64,000 nt of DNA from Candidatus Heimdallarchaeota archaeon. Lineage in GTDB: Archaea; Asgardarchaeota; Heimdallarchaeia; Hodarchaeales; Hodarchaeaceae. Below are positions 33,320-42,285 of this stretch, one piece after another. Position numbers and translations under genes: made by a program. The notes below the pieces were generated by a model. That model did no database searches. It saw nothing but the letters and a program-made list of their open reading frames with translations, and had not been told where the DNA came from. The DNA lies in assembly GCA_011364965.1 (NCBI GenBank), contig RDOB01000001.1, positions 188,017-252,016 of the forward strand, read 5' to 3'. Numbering within the stretch: the stretch's first letter is position 1; the number at the start of each line of letters is the position of its first letter.

Positions 33320-34054
33320 ATGAGTGATAATAAAAATCTCTCTCCGATTTTAAAAACATTTAATGAAAAGTGGAGACTTAATTTATCCATCTCATTATTA
33401 GAACAATCACTAACTCATCGCTCATTAAAATCCTTAAGACCAGATACCAAGGATAACCAACGATTGGAAACCCTAGGGGACGCTGTTATTGATTTAATAG
33501 TTCTTGAATGGTTATATCACGAAAAAGCGGAGAACGAAGGAATTCTAACAAAAAGTCGTGCTGAGGTTGTGAAAAATGAGACCTTAGCTGAAGTAGGAAA
33601 AAGACTCAATATTGAAAGGATATTATTTTGTGCTCCAAACTACCAGGTTCAAAAAAAGGACCTCGCTGACGCTATTGAAGCGATTTTTGGAGCGATATTT
33701 CTTTCTCAAGGACTAAGAGCTTGCCAAAAGCTGTTGATCTCGCTTTTGGGAGAGAAAATGGCTGAAGCTCTTCATTTTGAGAAAAAAAGTATGAAAAAAT
33801 GGGGAACTAATGAATATAATCCAAAAAATCTTCTTCAGGAGCATTTTCAAAAACAGGGGTTACCACTTCCTTCCTACAAGCTTATAAGAAAAGAAGGTAC
33901 GGAACATAACCCAATTTATACATATCAATGTAAAGGGATTGTAAATAATATAGCATTCCATGAACTGGGAGTGGGGAAGACAAAAAAGATAGCTCAAAAA
34001 GAAGCTGCAAAAGCATTATACCAGAAACTCGTGGAGAAAGGATATATAATTTAA
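33320..34054 (+). CDS. rnc: Ribonuclease III
   Basis: RNase III cuts double-stranded RNA in rRNA and mRNA processing. The 244-residue protein has both domains: the nuclease core and, from about residue 168, a dsRNA-binding domain ending KTKKIAQKEAAKALYQKL. All four catalytic acids are visible: E50 and D54 in RLETLGDAV, D117 and E120 in ADAIEAIFG. True RNase III is rare in archaea. A perfect AGGTGA ribosome binding site lies before the ATG. It converges on uS19. Confidence 0.9.
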   Translation: MSDNKNLSPILKTFNEKWRLNLSISLLEQSLTHRSLKSLRPDTKDNQRLETLGDAVIDLIVLEWLYHEKAENEGILTKSRAEVVKNETLAEVGKRLNIERILFCAPNYQVQKKDLADAIEAIFGAIFLSQGLRACQKLLISLLGEKMAEALHFEKKSMKKWGTNEYNPKNLLQEHFQKQGLPLPSYKLIRKEGTEHNPIYTYQCKGIVNNIAFHELGVGKTKKIAQKEAAKALYQKLVEKGYII

Positions 34055-34079
34055 TGCTAAAGGGAAAGAGAATTAGGGA

Positions 34080-34475
34080 TTATTTCAAAGGGACAAATTG
34101 AGACCCACGAGTTGCACCTATACCTGGTGCAGAATGTTTCACCTGTTTACAAGTAGGAGCATATTCACCTAAATAATGGCCCAGCATTTCTGGGATTAAA
34201 TTGACTCGTAAAAATTCTCTACCATTATATACTTGTACCGTAGCTCCGATCAACTCAGGAAGAACGATAAAATCGCGGCAATGAGTTCGAACTGGCCGAT
34301 TAGAATCTTTAGATGCCATAATTCTCTCCATTAATTTAATGTGCTGTGTACTCATTCCTCGAGTTAATGAACGACGTTGTCTCGATGGAAGGAGAGAAAT
34401 AAATTCATCCATAGATTTTTGACGGAGTTCTTCTAAACTAAAACCACGATAAGTAAATCCACGTCGAGATGACAT
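34080..34475 (-). CDS. rps19: Small-subunit ribosomal protein uS19
   Basis: uS19 sits in the head of the small subunit near the decoding centre. The 131-residue archaeal form contains the long N-terminal helix and conserved GREFLRVNLIPEMLGHYLGEY, then the K-rich HSAPGIGATRGS tail, all intact. In most archaea it lies between uL2 and uL22 on the same strand. Here it is on the minus strand, divergent from uL22, and uL2 is not in the window. Confidence 0.95.
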   Translation of the reverse strand: MSSRRGFTYRGFSLEELRQKSMDEFISLLPSRQRRSLTRGMSTQHIKLMERIMASKDSNRPVRTHCRDFIVLPELIGATVQVYNGREFLRVNLIPEMLGHYLGEYAPTCKQVKHSAPGIGATRGSQFVPLK

Positions 34476-34915
34476 TAATCTTCACATTTATACTTCAATT
34501 TTTTTCAAACAGGACATAATAGGACTCATAGAATCGTATTATTCCATGTATAAACGAAAATTCAGAATAGTTAAAAATCTGGAGGATAAAAAGAAACAAG
34601 CAAATCCAACATCAAATTCTATTAACTCACATCTTTCTCAATAATCTACTCAAAAATTTGACATATACTAACCCTAAATAGGAGAAAAATTTGGATCCAA
34701 TTCTATCAGTCATATTAAGAGAGACGAGTTATCTAAATAGTAATAATTCGAATTGTAGGCACTTAAACCAATAATTTCTCGTAATACGTAAGGGGAGATG
34801 ATTTTTATAACGAATAAATGGTAACCTCACATGTTTGAATTAAGCCAGTACTATAAGGAAATGGCATAAGACAATAATTTCATGTAAATGTCTCATTATC
34901 TTTCCATTAAACATA
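34476..34915. other. Divergent promoter region between uS19 and uL22
   Basis: No gene is visible in these 440 bases. For the plus strand, ATTTTTATAA at 34800-34810 is the best TATA box; it would start the ribosomal transcript with an untranslated leader of about 85 bases. The minus-strand promoter for uS19 must also lie here. No clear ribosomal-protein autoregulatory structure was found by eye. Confidence 0.45.
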
Positions 34916-35392
34916 GTGGTTGAAGTTAAATTGCCAAAATATAAGATCTCAGTCTTTGGATTGGACGCAGATAGAACAGCGATTGCTACAGGCAGAAATA
35001 TGCGGATTTCCCCGAAACATGCACGAGAAATTTCGCGGAAATTAAAAGGAATGTACCTTGAATCTGCTCAAGAATATCTCGAAAAAGTGATCGCTCTTGA
35101 GAGAAGCGTTCCTTTTAGGCGTTATAGAAGAAAAATCCCACATAGAAAAGATTTAAGAAAATGGCCTGCGGGAAGGTATCCTCAAAAGGCTGCAAAAGAA
35201 ATTTTGCGAGTCCTCGAGAACGCAGAACAAAATTCATCCTTTAAAGGCTTAGAGGTCAGCCGATTAAGAATCACACATATGGCAGCTCAGAGAGGACGCA
35301 AAATTCGTGGATTTACACCTCGGGCACATGGTCGTTCCTCACCAAGCTATCAAACATTAACTCATGTTGAAGTCGTAGTAACAGAGGAATAA
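34916..35392 (+). CDS. rpl22: Large-subunit ribosomal protein uL22
   Basis: uL22 lines the peptide exit tunnel. The 158-residue archaeal form begins at GTG. Its conserved RNISPKHAREISRKLKG-like segment, PFRRYRRKIPHR and the C-terminal hairpin RGRKIRGFTPRAHGRS are present. It opens the plus-strand ribosomal gene run; uS3 follows 4 bases later. Confidence 0.95.
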   Translation: MVEVKLPKYKISVFGLDADRTAIATGRNMRISPKHAREISRKLKGMYLESAQEYLEKVIALERSVPFRRYRRKIPHRKDLRKWPAGRYPQKAAKEILRVLENAEQNSSFKGLEVSRLRITHMAAQRGRKIRGFTPRAHGRSSPSYQTLTHVEVVVTEE

Positions 35393-35396
35393 CAAT

Positions 35397-36176
35397 ATGG
35401 CAGCTCAAAAACACTTTATCGATCAAAATCTTCAATATGTCCAAGTTACCGAGTTCTTAAACAGTGAATTGAAGCTTGCAGGACAAGGTAAAATTGAAAT
35501 CCATAAGACTCCAATGGGACATCGTGTTGTGATTCACGCAGTTCGTTTGGGTATGGTTATAGGACGAAGAGGGAGAAATGTAAGAAAAATCACTGATGTA
35601 CTCGAACACCGATATGGATTAGAAACACCTCAGTTGGAAGTTCGAGACTTAGAAAATCCTCGATTAAATTCAAGAGTAATGGCAGGAAGACTAATCTCAC
35701 AAATTCAAAAAGGATTTCATTTTCGACGTGCAGGATATGCTCTGGTTAGACGAATAATGGCTGCTGAAGCAAGAGGAGTGGAGATTACTATTAAAGGTAA
35801 ATTAACTTCTCAACGTGCAAGAGCTGAAGTTTTCCGTGAGGGATTCGTAGCAAAATGCGGAGAACCAGCTGCGAAATATGTTGATGAAACGGTATTGGAA
35901 GTGACTCTCAAACAAGGAGTTATTGGAGTTCATGTCAAAATTATGCAACCAGACGCGATTCTTCCTGATGATGCAAAATTGATTCCAAATGCATTCGGAG
36001 AACCTGAAGAAGAAGATATCCTTGCAGAATCTGAAGCTCTGCTATTGGAAGAAGAAACGGAATCCGAAGAAGTTGAAGAATCTGAGGAGAAAATAGAAAA
36101 AACCCTCAGTGATTTAATTCAAGAAGTTGACGATGAAGAACTCCTAAAGGAAGATGATTTTGAAACAGAAGAGTGA
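35397..36176 (+). CDS. rps3: Small-subunit ribosomal protein uS3
   Basis: uS3 binds 16S rRNA in the subunit head and shapes the mRNA entry. Its KH domain includes VIGRRGRNVRKITDVL, the GxxG loop being G-R-R-G. The C-terminal domain follows with GVEITIKGKLTSQRARAEVF. The last 50 residues form a strongly acidic tail (EEEDI, EEETESEEVEES), longer than in most archaea; it may be for protein contact. The gene overlaps nothing and is translated between uL22 and uL29. Confidence 0.95.
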   Translation: MAAQKHFIDQNLQYVQVTEFLNSELKLAGQGKIEIHKTPMGHRVVIHAVRLGMVIGRRGRNVRKITDVLEHRYGLETPQLEVRDLENPRLNSRVMAGRLISQIQKGFHFRRAGYALVRRIMAAEARGVEITIKGKLTSQRARAEVFREGFVAKCGEPAAKYVDETVLEVTLKQGVIGVHVKIMQPDAILPDDAKLIPNAFGEPEEEDILAESEALLLEEETESEEVEESEEKIEKTLSDLIQEVDDEELLKEDDFETEE

Positions 36177-36185
36177 GGACTCAAA

Positions 36186-36389
36186 ATGGCAATATTAAGG
36201 AAATCTCAAATCCGTAAAATGTCTATAAAGGAAAGAGATGAGAAAATAATGGAATTAAAGACAGAATTGCTTACCTTAAGAGGCAAAGCACGAACTGGAG
36301 GACTTGAATCTTCTGGTAGAGTACGAGAATTGAGAAGGACAATTGCACGAATCTTAACGATTAATCAGGAAGAAAATGAAGTCATTTAA
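36186..36389 (+). CDS. rpl29: Large-subunit ribosomal protein uL29
   Basis: The 67-residue, two-helix protein sits at the tunnel exit. The pattern KMSIKERDEKIMELKTELL followed by RTGGLESSGRVRELRRTIARI-like residues identifies uL29. The next gene, for Rpp29, begins 14 bases before its stop, so translation is coupled. Confidence 0.92.
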   Translation: MAILRKSQIRKMSIKERDEKIMELKTELLTLRGKARTGGLESSGRVRELRRTIARILTINQEENEVI

Positions 36390-36666
36390 AAAGAACTATA
36401 TAGAATCGGAAAGTAACCTCCCCAAATCACGCTTAACTGGACGAATATGTGAAATACAGTATAATAATAATCTGTTCAAAGGAGAAATATTATCAGAAAC
36501 AAAAAACACCCTAGAAATTCAGACACCTAGAGGTATTAAAATCCTACCCAAGACAGAATCAACGATTAAAATAAAAATTAAAGATCAATACTATCAAATA
36601 AATGGTACTCAATTAATCGGACGTCATGAAGACCGTATTAAAAAAAGGATGAAACGTAAATGGTGA
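36376..36666 (+). CDS. rnp1: RNase P protein component 1 (Rpp29/Pop4)
   Basis: Rpp29 is one of the archaeal RNase P proteins that help RNase P RNA mature tRNA 5' ends. The 96-residue protein has the Sm-like core (GRICEIQYNNNLFKGEIL, then TLEIQTPRGIKILPK) and the C-terminal QLIGRHEDRIKKRMKRK, the typical end. It overlaps uL29 by 14 bases and uS17 by 7. That position within the ribosomal run is conserved in archaea. Confidence 0.93.
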   Translation: MKSFKKNYIESESNLPKSRLTGRICEIQYNNNLFKGEILSETKNTLEIQTPRGIKILPKTESTIKIKIKDQYYQINGTQLIGRHEDRIKKRMKRKW

Positions 36667-37004
36667 AAAAGAAATATTCAAGACATATTGGTATTGCACC
36701 AACACCAAAAAGAACTTGTGATGACCCAAACTGTCCATTCCATGGTACATTATCTGTAAGAGGACGAGTGATGGAAACAGAGGTTGTTTCGGATCGAATG
36801 GATAAAACTGTCACAGTTCAAAGATCTCAACTCGAATTAGTTAGAAAATATAAAAGATATGGGCGGTCGACGATCCGCATGCACGCACATAATCCTCCTT
36901 GTATAGATGCTAAAGTAGGAGACCAAGTAAGAATTGGCGAATGCCGTCCGTTAGCAAAAACTGTTTCTTTTGTAGTAATTGAAAAACTAGAAGAAGGAGA
37001 ATAA
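36660..37004 (+). CDS. rps17: Small-subunit ribosomal protein uS17
   Basis: The 114-residue archaeal form has an N-terminal extension with PTPKRTCDDPNCPFHG, then the OB-fold core RGRVMETEVVSDRMDKTVTV and GDQVRIGECRPLAKTVSFVV. It binds 16S rRNA in the subunit body. uL14 follows after 4 bases. Confidence 0.95.
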   Translation: MVKKKYSRHIGIAPTPKRTCDDPNCPFHGTLSVRGRVMETEVVSDRMDKTVTVQRSQLELVRKYKRYGRSTIRMHAHNPPCIDAKVGDQVRIGECRPLAKTVSFVVIEKLEEGE

Positions 37005-37008
37005 GAAA

Positions 37009-37425
37009 ATGAAGAAAAGACGGGCAATGCGGCATGTAACACGCCGAATTACACGTGCTCTCCCCACTGGTGCAATTATTCCTGTTGCAGATAATTCAGG
37101 AGCGCGAATGATAGAAGTAATTAGCGTTAAAGGGCATAAAACTCGTTTAAGTAGACAACCTGCCGCCAAAGTAGGAGATCTAATAGTCTGCTCTGTCAAA
37201 AAAGGGAGTCCTAAGCTTCGACGGCAAATTGTTCATGCAGTAATAATCCGTCAAAAGAAACCATACAAAAGAGCTGATGGAAGCTGGGTTTATTTCGAAG
37301 ATAATGCAGTAGTTGTTACCAACGAAGTTGGAGAGCCACGAGGAAGTGAAATTCGTGGAGCAGTCTCGAAAGAAGCAGCTGACGCTTGGCCACGTATAGC
37401 GAGTGCAGCGAGAGTTATTTCTTGA
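37009..37425 (+). CDS. rpl14: Large-subunit ribosomal protein uL14
   Basis: uL14 forms part of the intersubunit face of the large subunit. The 138-residue protein shows ADNSGARMIEVISVKGHKTR, then GDLIVCSVKKG and the closing GAVSKEAADAWPRIASAA. It begins close behind uS17 and ends 19 bases before uL24. Confidence 0.95.
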   Translation: MKKRRAMRHVTRRITRALPTGAIIPVADNSGARMIEVISVKGHKTRLSRQPAAKVGDLIVCSVKKGSPKLRRQIVHAVIIRQKKPYKRADGSWVYFEDNAVVVTNEVGEPRGSEIRGAVSKEAADAWPRIASAARVIS

Positions 37426-37444
37426 ACTAAAAGGAGATAGAAAC

Positions 37445-37870
37445 ATGGGTTCAAAAACACGAAGTCCTTCAAAACAAAGGCGCCGAATTGCCAATGCTAG
37501 TTCATTCAAACGGTCGAAATTAATAAATGTCCGATTATCAAAGGATTTACAAAAAAAATATCATATCAAACGTATGCCAGTGAGAACTGGTGATGTTGTG
37601 TTTGTAACAGCAGGTGATTTCGTTGGTACAGAGGGAAAAGTTCTTGGAATGGACTATAAAAACCAACGAGCAGAAATTGATGGCATTGCTCGTGAAAAAG
37701 CTGATAAATCAAAAATAATTTATCCAATTCATACCTCAAATATGATTATTCGTCGATTTGGTAAAATGGACAAGTCAAGAAAAGCAATCCTTGAAAGAAA
37801 GGCCAAAAAAGTAGTTGAAATCGAGGCAGAAGATTTAGCAGAAGAAATCGATTTCGAAGAAGAAGAATAA
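37445..37870 (+). CDS. rpl24: Large-subunit ribosomal protein uL24
   Basis: uL24 acts early in large-subunit assembly. The 141-residue archaeal form has MPVRTGDVVFVTAGDFVGTEGKV, the KOW motif. I start it at ATG 37445, behind AAAGGAG; an in-frame GTG at 37403 would overlap uL14 and has no suitable ribosome binding site. The C-terminus is acidic. Confidence 0.95.
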   Translation: MGSKTRSPSKQRRRIANASSFKRSKLINVRLSKDLQKKYHIKRMPVRTGDVVFVTAGDFVGTEGKVLGMDYKNQRAEIDGIAREKADKSKIIYPIHTSNMIIRRFGKMDKSRKAILERKAKKVVEIEAEDLAEEIDFEEEE

Positions 37871-37883
37871 AGGAAGGAACCAT

Positions 37884-38660
37884 ATGGGTAGTAAAGGTAG
37901 TTCCCGACATAAAAAACGATTAAGCGCACCAGTACCTTATACGATCATGCGAAAGCATGGGAAGTTTACAATACGAACTCATCCGACACGAGCTGTCCAC
38001 GAATCATCTATACCTCTTGGTGTTGTCGTGCGTGAAATGTTGGGGTATGCAAACAATTTAAGGGAAGTTAAACGGATCCTTTCACGGAAATTAATAAGAA
38101 TTGACGGAAAAATACAGTCTAGTTATAAATTCGGAATAGGTCCAATGGATATCATTGAGATTCCTAAAACTGAAGAGACATTTCGATTTACACCATATAA
38201 AGGTAAAAGACGTTTCCGTCTTCATCCCATTACAAAAGAAGAAGCCAATTGGAAGCTGCTTCGAATACATCGAAAACAGACTGCAAAACAAGGAAAAATT
38301 CAATTAACATTCCATGATGGACGAAATCTATTCCTAGATCCTGCTGAAGATTATAAATTTCAGATTTCAGATCTTTCAATTAAAGATACAGTGAAATTCA
38401 ATTTAGAGAACCGTACAATTGAAGCTCATTATCCTTTTGCTGAAGGAAATACTGCTATAATTATGGGTGGACATAATATTGGACTTGTGGGAAAAATCCG
38501 AGCGATCGAAACACAAGTTGGGCGAAGATCGCGATCGATTTTACTCCAAACTGCTGAAGGGGAAATCACAACTACAGATACGCATCTATTTATGATTGGA
38601 TATGAAACTCCAGTCATTGAAATACCAGAAACCGATGGAGAAGAAAACAATGAGTCGTAG
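37884..38660 (+). CDS. rps4e: Small-subunit ribosomal protein eS4
   Basis: eS4 is specific to archaea and eukaryotes. The 258-residue protein has the S4-type segment (REVKRILSRKLIRIDGK), the central domain and a KOW-type C-terminal segment (IIMGGHNIGLVGKIRAIE). It starts behind AAGGAAGG. The last codons overlap the uL5 start by 11 bases. Confidence 0.95.
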   Translation: MGSKGSSRHKKRLSAPVPYTIMRKHGKFTIRTHPTRAVHESSIPLGVVVREMLGYANNLREVKRILSRKLIRIDGKIQSSYKFGIGPMDIIEIPKTEETFRFTPYKGKRRFRLHPITKEEANWKLLRIHRKQTAKQGKIQLTFHDGRNLFLDPAEDYKFQISDLSIKDTVKFNLENRTIEAHYPFAEGNTAIIMGGHNIGLVGKIRAIETQVGRRSRSILLQTAEGEITTTDTHLFMIGYETPVIEIPETDGEENNES

Positions 38661-39252
38661 AGGCAGACGAGTTGCACAGATAGAGGAAGAACGAGAGCCA
38701 ATTCCATTGACAGAGGAAGAAAAAACTTTTGTTGAATCTTGGAATAAGCAACCGATGTTAAAACCTAAAATCCTCAAAGTTTCAGTAAATTTTGCTGTAG
38801 GAGCCTCTGGTCCTCAGCTAGAAAAAGCTCGAACCCTTTGTGAGAGGTTAACCGATCAAAAACCTTCTGAAGGACGTGCTAGGGAATCCGTACGAGGATT
38901 TGCAATCCGTAAGCATGAGCCTATTGCAGTATTTACAACTTTAAGAGGAGAATTGGCCACTAGTTTTTTGAAAAAGGCTTTTTGGGCTGTTGAAGAAAAA
39001 GTCCAACCCAGAAATTTCGATAAGCATGGTAACCTCTCATTTGGGATAGATGAACATTTAAAGCTTCCCAATATCAAATATGACCCCCAAATTGGTGTGC
39101 ATGGTTTTAACACAACCGTAGTTATCGAAAGAGCTGGTTATCGAGCAGCTAGAAGAAGACGAAGACCAAGTAAAATTCCCAACGCACATAGAATTACAAA
39201 ATCGGAAGGAATTGCTTTCTTTAAGCACGAGTTCAATCTTGGAGTCGAATAA
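38650..39252 (+). CDS. rpl5: Large-subunit ribosomal protein uL5
   Basis: uL5 binds 5S rRNA. I start the 200-residue protein at ATG 38650 (MSRRGRR), which overlaps the eS4 stop; the frame is open 18 codons further up, but that part lies inside eS4. Conserved segments are [36 protein letters not shown] and [14 protein letters not shown]. The N-terminal 35 residues are an acidic extension not usual in archaeal uL5. Confidence 0.93.
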   Translation: MSRRGRRVAQIEEEREPIPLTEEEKTFVESWNKQPMLKPKILKVSVNFAVGASGPQLEKARTLCERLTDQKPSEGRARESVRGFAIRKHEPIAVFTTLRGELATSFLKKAFWAVEEKVQPRNFDKHGNLSFGIDEHLKLPNIKYDPQIGVHGFNTTVVIERAGYRAARRRRRPSKIPNAHRITKSEGIAFFKHEFNLGVE

Positions 39253-39254
39253 AC

Positions 39255-39413
39255 ATGCAAAAAATCGCAGAAAACAAACGGAAATATGGAAAAGGAACAC
39301 GTGTGTGTCGTCGTTGTGGAACTCATAGAGCAATTATCCGTAAATACAATCTCTACATATGCAGAAGGTGTATTCGGGAAATTGCAAAAGAACTAGGGTT
39401 CCGAAAATATTGA
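39255..39413 (+). CDS. rps14: Small-subunit ribosomal protein uS14 (zinc form)
   Basis: The 52-residue protein has C18-x2-C21 and C36-x2-C39, the zinc site of the short uS14, and the family sequence [19 protein letters not shown]. It sits in the subunit head. It starts 2 bases after the uL5 stop. Its own stop overlaps the TTG start of the next gene. In many archaea uS8, uL6 and more would follow; here they do not. Confidence 0.95.
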   Translation: MQKIAENKRKYGKGTRVCRRCGTHRAIIRKYNLYICRRCIREIAKELGFRKY

Positions 39414-40285
39414 CATCAGAGCTGAAACGGACTCCATTCCAAACTATAAAACGAACAATTCGAACTCAACAAGTTATCCCAAAAGACTTATGGGCTTTTC
39501 TTCCGCGGGGATGGAAACGAATAGGCACCGTTGGAATCCTAGAATTAAACTCCAATCTACATCCATGGAAACATCAGATCGGAGAGGTTTATCTTAAAAG
39601 TATTCCTGAAATCGATACAATCATCCATAAAGTTGGAGTTACTCGAAAAACCATTCGAGAACCAAGTTATGAATACTTAGCAGGTAATCCAAATACTATA
39701 ACATTGCACAAGGAATTAGGATGTAAATTTTGGATTGATGCCTTGAAAATAACCTTTTCGAATGGAAATCATGCAGAACGGTTACGAATGATTAAAGAAA
39801 TACGCCCCTGCGAAACAATCCTAGACATGTTTGCGTGTGTCGGAAATCTATCCATCCCAATCGCTGTTAACCATTCATCAGTAAAAGTGATAGGAATAGA
39901 AATCAATCCATATGCTTTTCAGTTTCTGAAAAAAAATGTACAAATGAACGGGATTGAAGAGCAATATCAGCCAATCAAAGGAGACAATCGAATTGTATCC
40001 CCTAAGAATTGGGCATCTAGGGTACTTATGGGTTATTTTGGTATACAAAGAGATCAATTGTGTGTTGCTTTAGCTAGTTTACGATCAGATAAGGGAGGAA
40101 TACTTCATGTCCATGGTTTGGCAGGAAATCAAGAAAAAACGGATTTTCGAGACGAAATCAACCAAATAATTGTAAATTCTTTTCCTAATTTTCAGGTAAC
40201 ACAGGTAAAAAAAATTACTATAAAAACAGTGGCAGCAGGAGTCCATCATTATGTTGATGACATAACTATTAGCCCCATTAAGTAA
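39410..40285 (+). CDS. taw2: Taw2/TYW2-like tRNA wybutosine aminocarboxypropyl transferase
   Basis: This 291-residue class I S-adenosylmethionine enzyme resembles the catalytic domain of TYW2/Taw2, which moves the aminocarboxypropyl group onto the tricyclic base at tRNA-Phe position 37. Motifs are [14 protein letters not shown], then [15 protein letters not shown], and GDNR with a following RVLMGYF. Trm5 has GDVR and N-L-P at these sites, so Taw2 is preferred. I start it at TTG 39410 overlapping the uS14 stop; the frame is open to 39359, inside uS14. Confidence 0.75.
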   Translation: MTSELKRTPFQTIKRTIRTQQVIPKDLWAFLPRGWKRIGTVGILELNSNLHPWKHQIGEVYLKSIPEIDTIIHKVGVTRKTIREPSYEYLAGNPNTITLHKELGCKFWIDALKITFSNGNHAERLRMIKEIRPCETILDMFACVGNLSIPIAVNHSSVKVIGIEINPYAFQFLKKNVQMNGIEEQYQPIKGDNRIVSPKNWASRVLMGYFGIQRDQLCVALASLRSDKGGILHVHGLAGNQEKTDFRDEINQIIVNSFPNFQVTQVKKITIKTVAAGVHHYVDDITISPIK

Positions 40286-40357
40286 CTAAGTCGAAGAAAG
40301 ATAAAATTCCATCAATTCTAATTTTTTGGAGATTAAATACTTTAGAGAAAATGAATA

Positions 40358-41305
40358 ATGAGAAGGTTGATGTCTCATAGAACCCAATTAGTCCATGAAT
40401 TTGTCGAAAAACTAGAATCACATCCGAATGGAGCAAATATAATTTCAATTGTCCAAGAAATATTTGAAAAACCTAATGATATTCCTGAATCTACCCTTAT
40501 TAGCCAATTGAAATTGCTAAGTGAGAACAATCTTGCATTACTTGAAGATCTTTGGATTTTACGGGCATCAATATTTCAGGAGGAAATGAACCTTAAGAAA
40601 ATGTGGCAGGTGTTACAGGATTGCGCATCTTGGATCCCATTCAATCCCAAAAGGATTGAAAGAGTAATTCAAGTCTTAATAGATAGTGAACAGTATCTTA
40701 AGGCGACGTTTCTTTTTCAGAAATATAATTTGAACAGTAACGCAGAATATCAAGAAGATTATGACTTGGTAATGAAATGTCTTATTCATGGATTAAGCTT
40801 GCCTTCAGGGATTAGAATAGATCATGAAAAACAAGGCAGATGTCTAGCACGAGAGGGAGTTGCTAATAGTAATAACGTTTCAGAAATAGGGAGTATCGTA
40901 AAAAATGAAAAATCAAGTAAAATATCACTTGATCGAGATTCAAACGAAAAACTAAAGAAAGAGTCTATTCAAGTATCCGAGCGAGCCTTAAATAACTGGG
41001 ATCAGGCGCGTGAATGCTATGAAGAAGGGGTGAAAAAAGATAATGTCACTTATCTGCAGGCATTCATCCACTTTGCGCATTCAACTGCTCGTGAAGCTTT
41101 AGGATTGGATGGTCGGTTTAAAGCAGGATTGGAAGCTAAAATCGCACAATTCGGATTATATGAATACAAAAGGTTTTTAGTGGAGTTGAATCGTGTGCGA
41201 AATGCGGTAATGCATGATAATTACTTAATCACATGTAATGAAGCTAAACATATTTATCAGAAAATGGAAGAACTTTTGAATTTACTTATTAATATCAACC
41301 CCTAG
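40358..41305 (+). CDS. Helical protein with C-terminal HEPN-like domain
   Basis: The first 150 residues of 315 are helical, perhaps a repeat solenoid, followed by a low-complexity linker (about 150-200). The C-terminal 90 residues form a helical bundle with RVR-N-A-V-M-H: R281-x4-H286 matches the R-x4-6-H motif of HEPN nucleases. Whether it is active is unknown. It lies 72 bases behind the Taw2-like gene on the same strand. No partner nucleotidyltransferase is adjacent; the one at 45 kb is on the other strand. Confidence 0.5.
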   Translation: MRRLMSHRTQLVHEFVEKLESHPNGANIISIVQEIFEKPNDIPESTLISQLKLLSENNLALLEDLWILRASIFQEEMNLKKMWQVLQDCASWIPFNPKRIERVIQVLIDSEQYLKATFLFQKYNLNSNAEYQEDYDLVMKCLIHGLSLPSGIRIDHEKQGRCLAREGVANSNNVSEIGSIVKNEKSSKISLDRDSNEKLKKESIQVSERALNNWDQARECYEEGVKKDNVTYLQAFIHFAHSTAREALGLDGRFKAGLEAKIAQFGLYEYKRFLVELNRVRNAVMHDNYLITCNEAKHIYQKMEELLNLLININP

Positions 41306-41338
41306 TATTTCAATTGTTAACAGGAAAAAGCTATCAGC

Positions 41339-42271
41339 TTACGAACTAATGAACATTAAATCGTCATCTTCCTGCTTCACTTCCTTTAGAATTTGTTTAT
41401 ACCAATACCGTGTTAATCTTTCAACAATCTGGGTATGATATGGCCCTCCTTCAGCCCAAGACTTACGAGATTTACCGGGATGCTCAGGAAATTTCTGTTT
41501 CCAAATCAGTCTTTCAGGAACACCTTTGTCGCGATATTCTCTTAATTTTTCCAGATAAGCTTCCATCCAAGTTCTAATTTGAATTAGATAATCCTTTCCA
41601 ACCACTGGACCACGACTAGGAATAATTTTATCGATTTCTAGATCCTCCCATTTCCGATATAAACTTACACCAGTAATTGGCCACATAAAAGGAGGCATAA
41701 CACTTTGAATAACACTTCCTGCAAAAAGTGTCTTATCTGCACAGCAAAAGACCGAAATTCCTCCTGCTAAGGTCACCTCTAATTCAATGGGATAATTCAC
41801 ATCAAGACTGAGTTTCTTGATATTTGAAAATCCTGTTGTAGGAACAAAAATTTCATTTTTTAAAAGACTCTCATGTAGTTTATTGTCTTCTGGAATTTGA
41901 TGGATTATCCATTCGCGATATGAAGCATCTATTCCCTTTTTTATATTTGTACGTATTCCTGATTTTGTAGCAGAAGAACTCATAACTTCTACATCTTTGA
42001 ATGCATTCATTCCCCAAATAAACTCCCAAGATTTGCTAGTTAGGATCAAATGTGTCGTTTTTTTCTTAGTTAGAGATTCCATTTCTTTTCTGAAGGTCTT
42101 GGCAAGATCAGCGAAAGGAGTACAATTCACAAAAATTAACTCATTAGAAAGGATAATACAACTCATATTTGAATACAAATATGGTCTAATTAGCTTATCT
42201 GTCTCCTCCATCATTATTGCAGTCATAATAATGTTTGGCGTTATTTCAATGTAGTTTAGATCTGTTACCAT
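41339..42271 (-). CDS. Degenerate metallo-beta-lactamase-fold protein
   Basis: The pattern of strands, with LILTSKSWEFIWGMNAF in the position of the HxHxDH loop, DKTLFAGSV and then IIPSRGPVVGKDYLIQI, follows the metallo-beta-lactamase fold. The metal-binding His residues are missing: TSKSWEF replaces T-H-x-H-x-D-H. It is therefore probably not a standard hydrolase. I start at ATG 42271, behind GAGGTG, giving 310 residues; the ATG at 42286 overlaps the uvrA stop. It is the last gene behind uvrA and may be co-transcribed. Confidence 0.6.
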   Translation of the reverse strand: MVTDLNYIEITPNIIMTAIMMEETDKLIRPYLYSNMSCIILSNELIFVNCTPFADLAKTFRKEMESLTKKKTTHLILTSKSWEFIWGMNAFKDVEVMSSSATKSGIRTNIKKGIDASYREWIIHQIPEDNKLHESLLKNEIFVPTTGFSNIKKLSLDVNYPIELEVTLAGGISVFCCADKTLFAGSVIQSVMPPFMWPITGVSLYRKWEDLEIDKIIPSRGPVVGKDYLIQIRTWMEAYLEKLREYRDKGVPERLIWKQKFPEHPGKSRKSWAEGGPYHTQIVERLTRYWYKQILKEVKQEDDDLMFISS

Positions 42272-42285
42272 AAAATTACACCTCA

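Noticed and set aside
37403..37444. Longer start for uL24 at GTG 37403
   Set aside because: It lies within uL14 and has no ribosome binding site, whereas ATG 37445 follows AAAGGAG.
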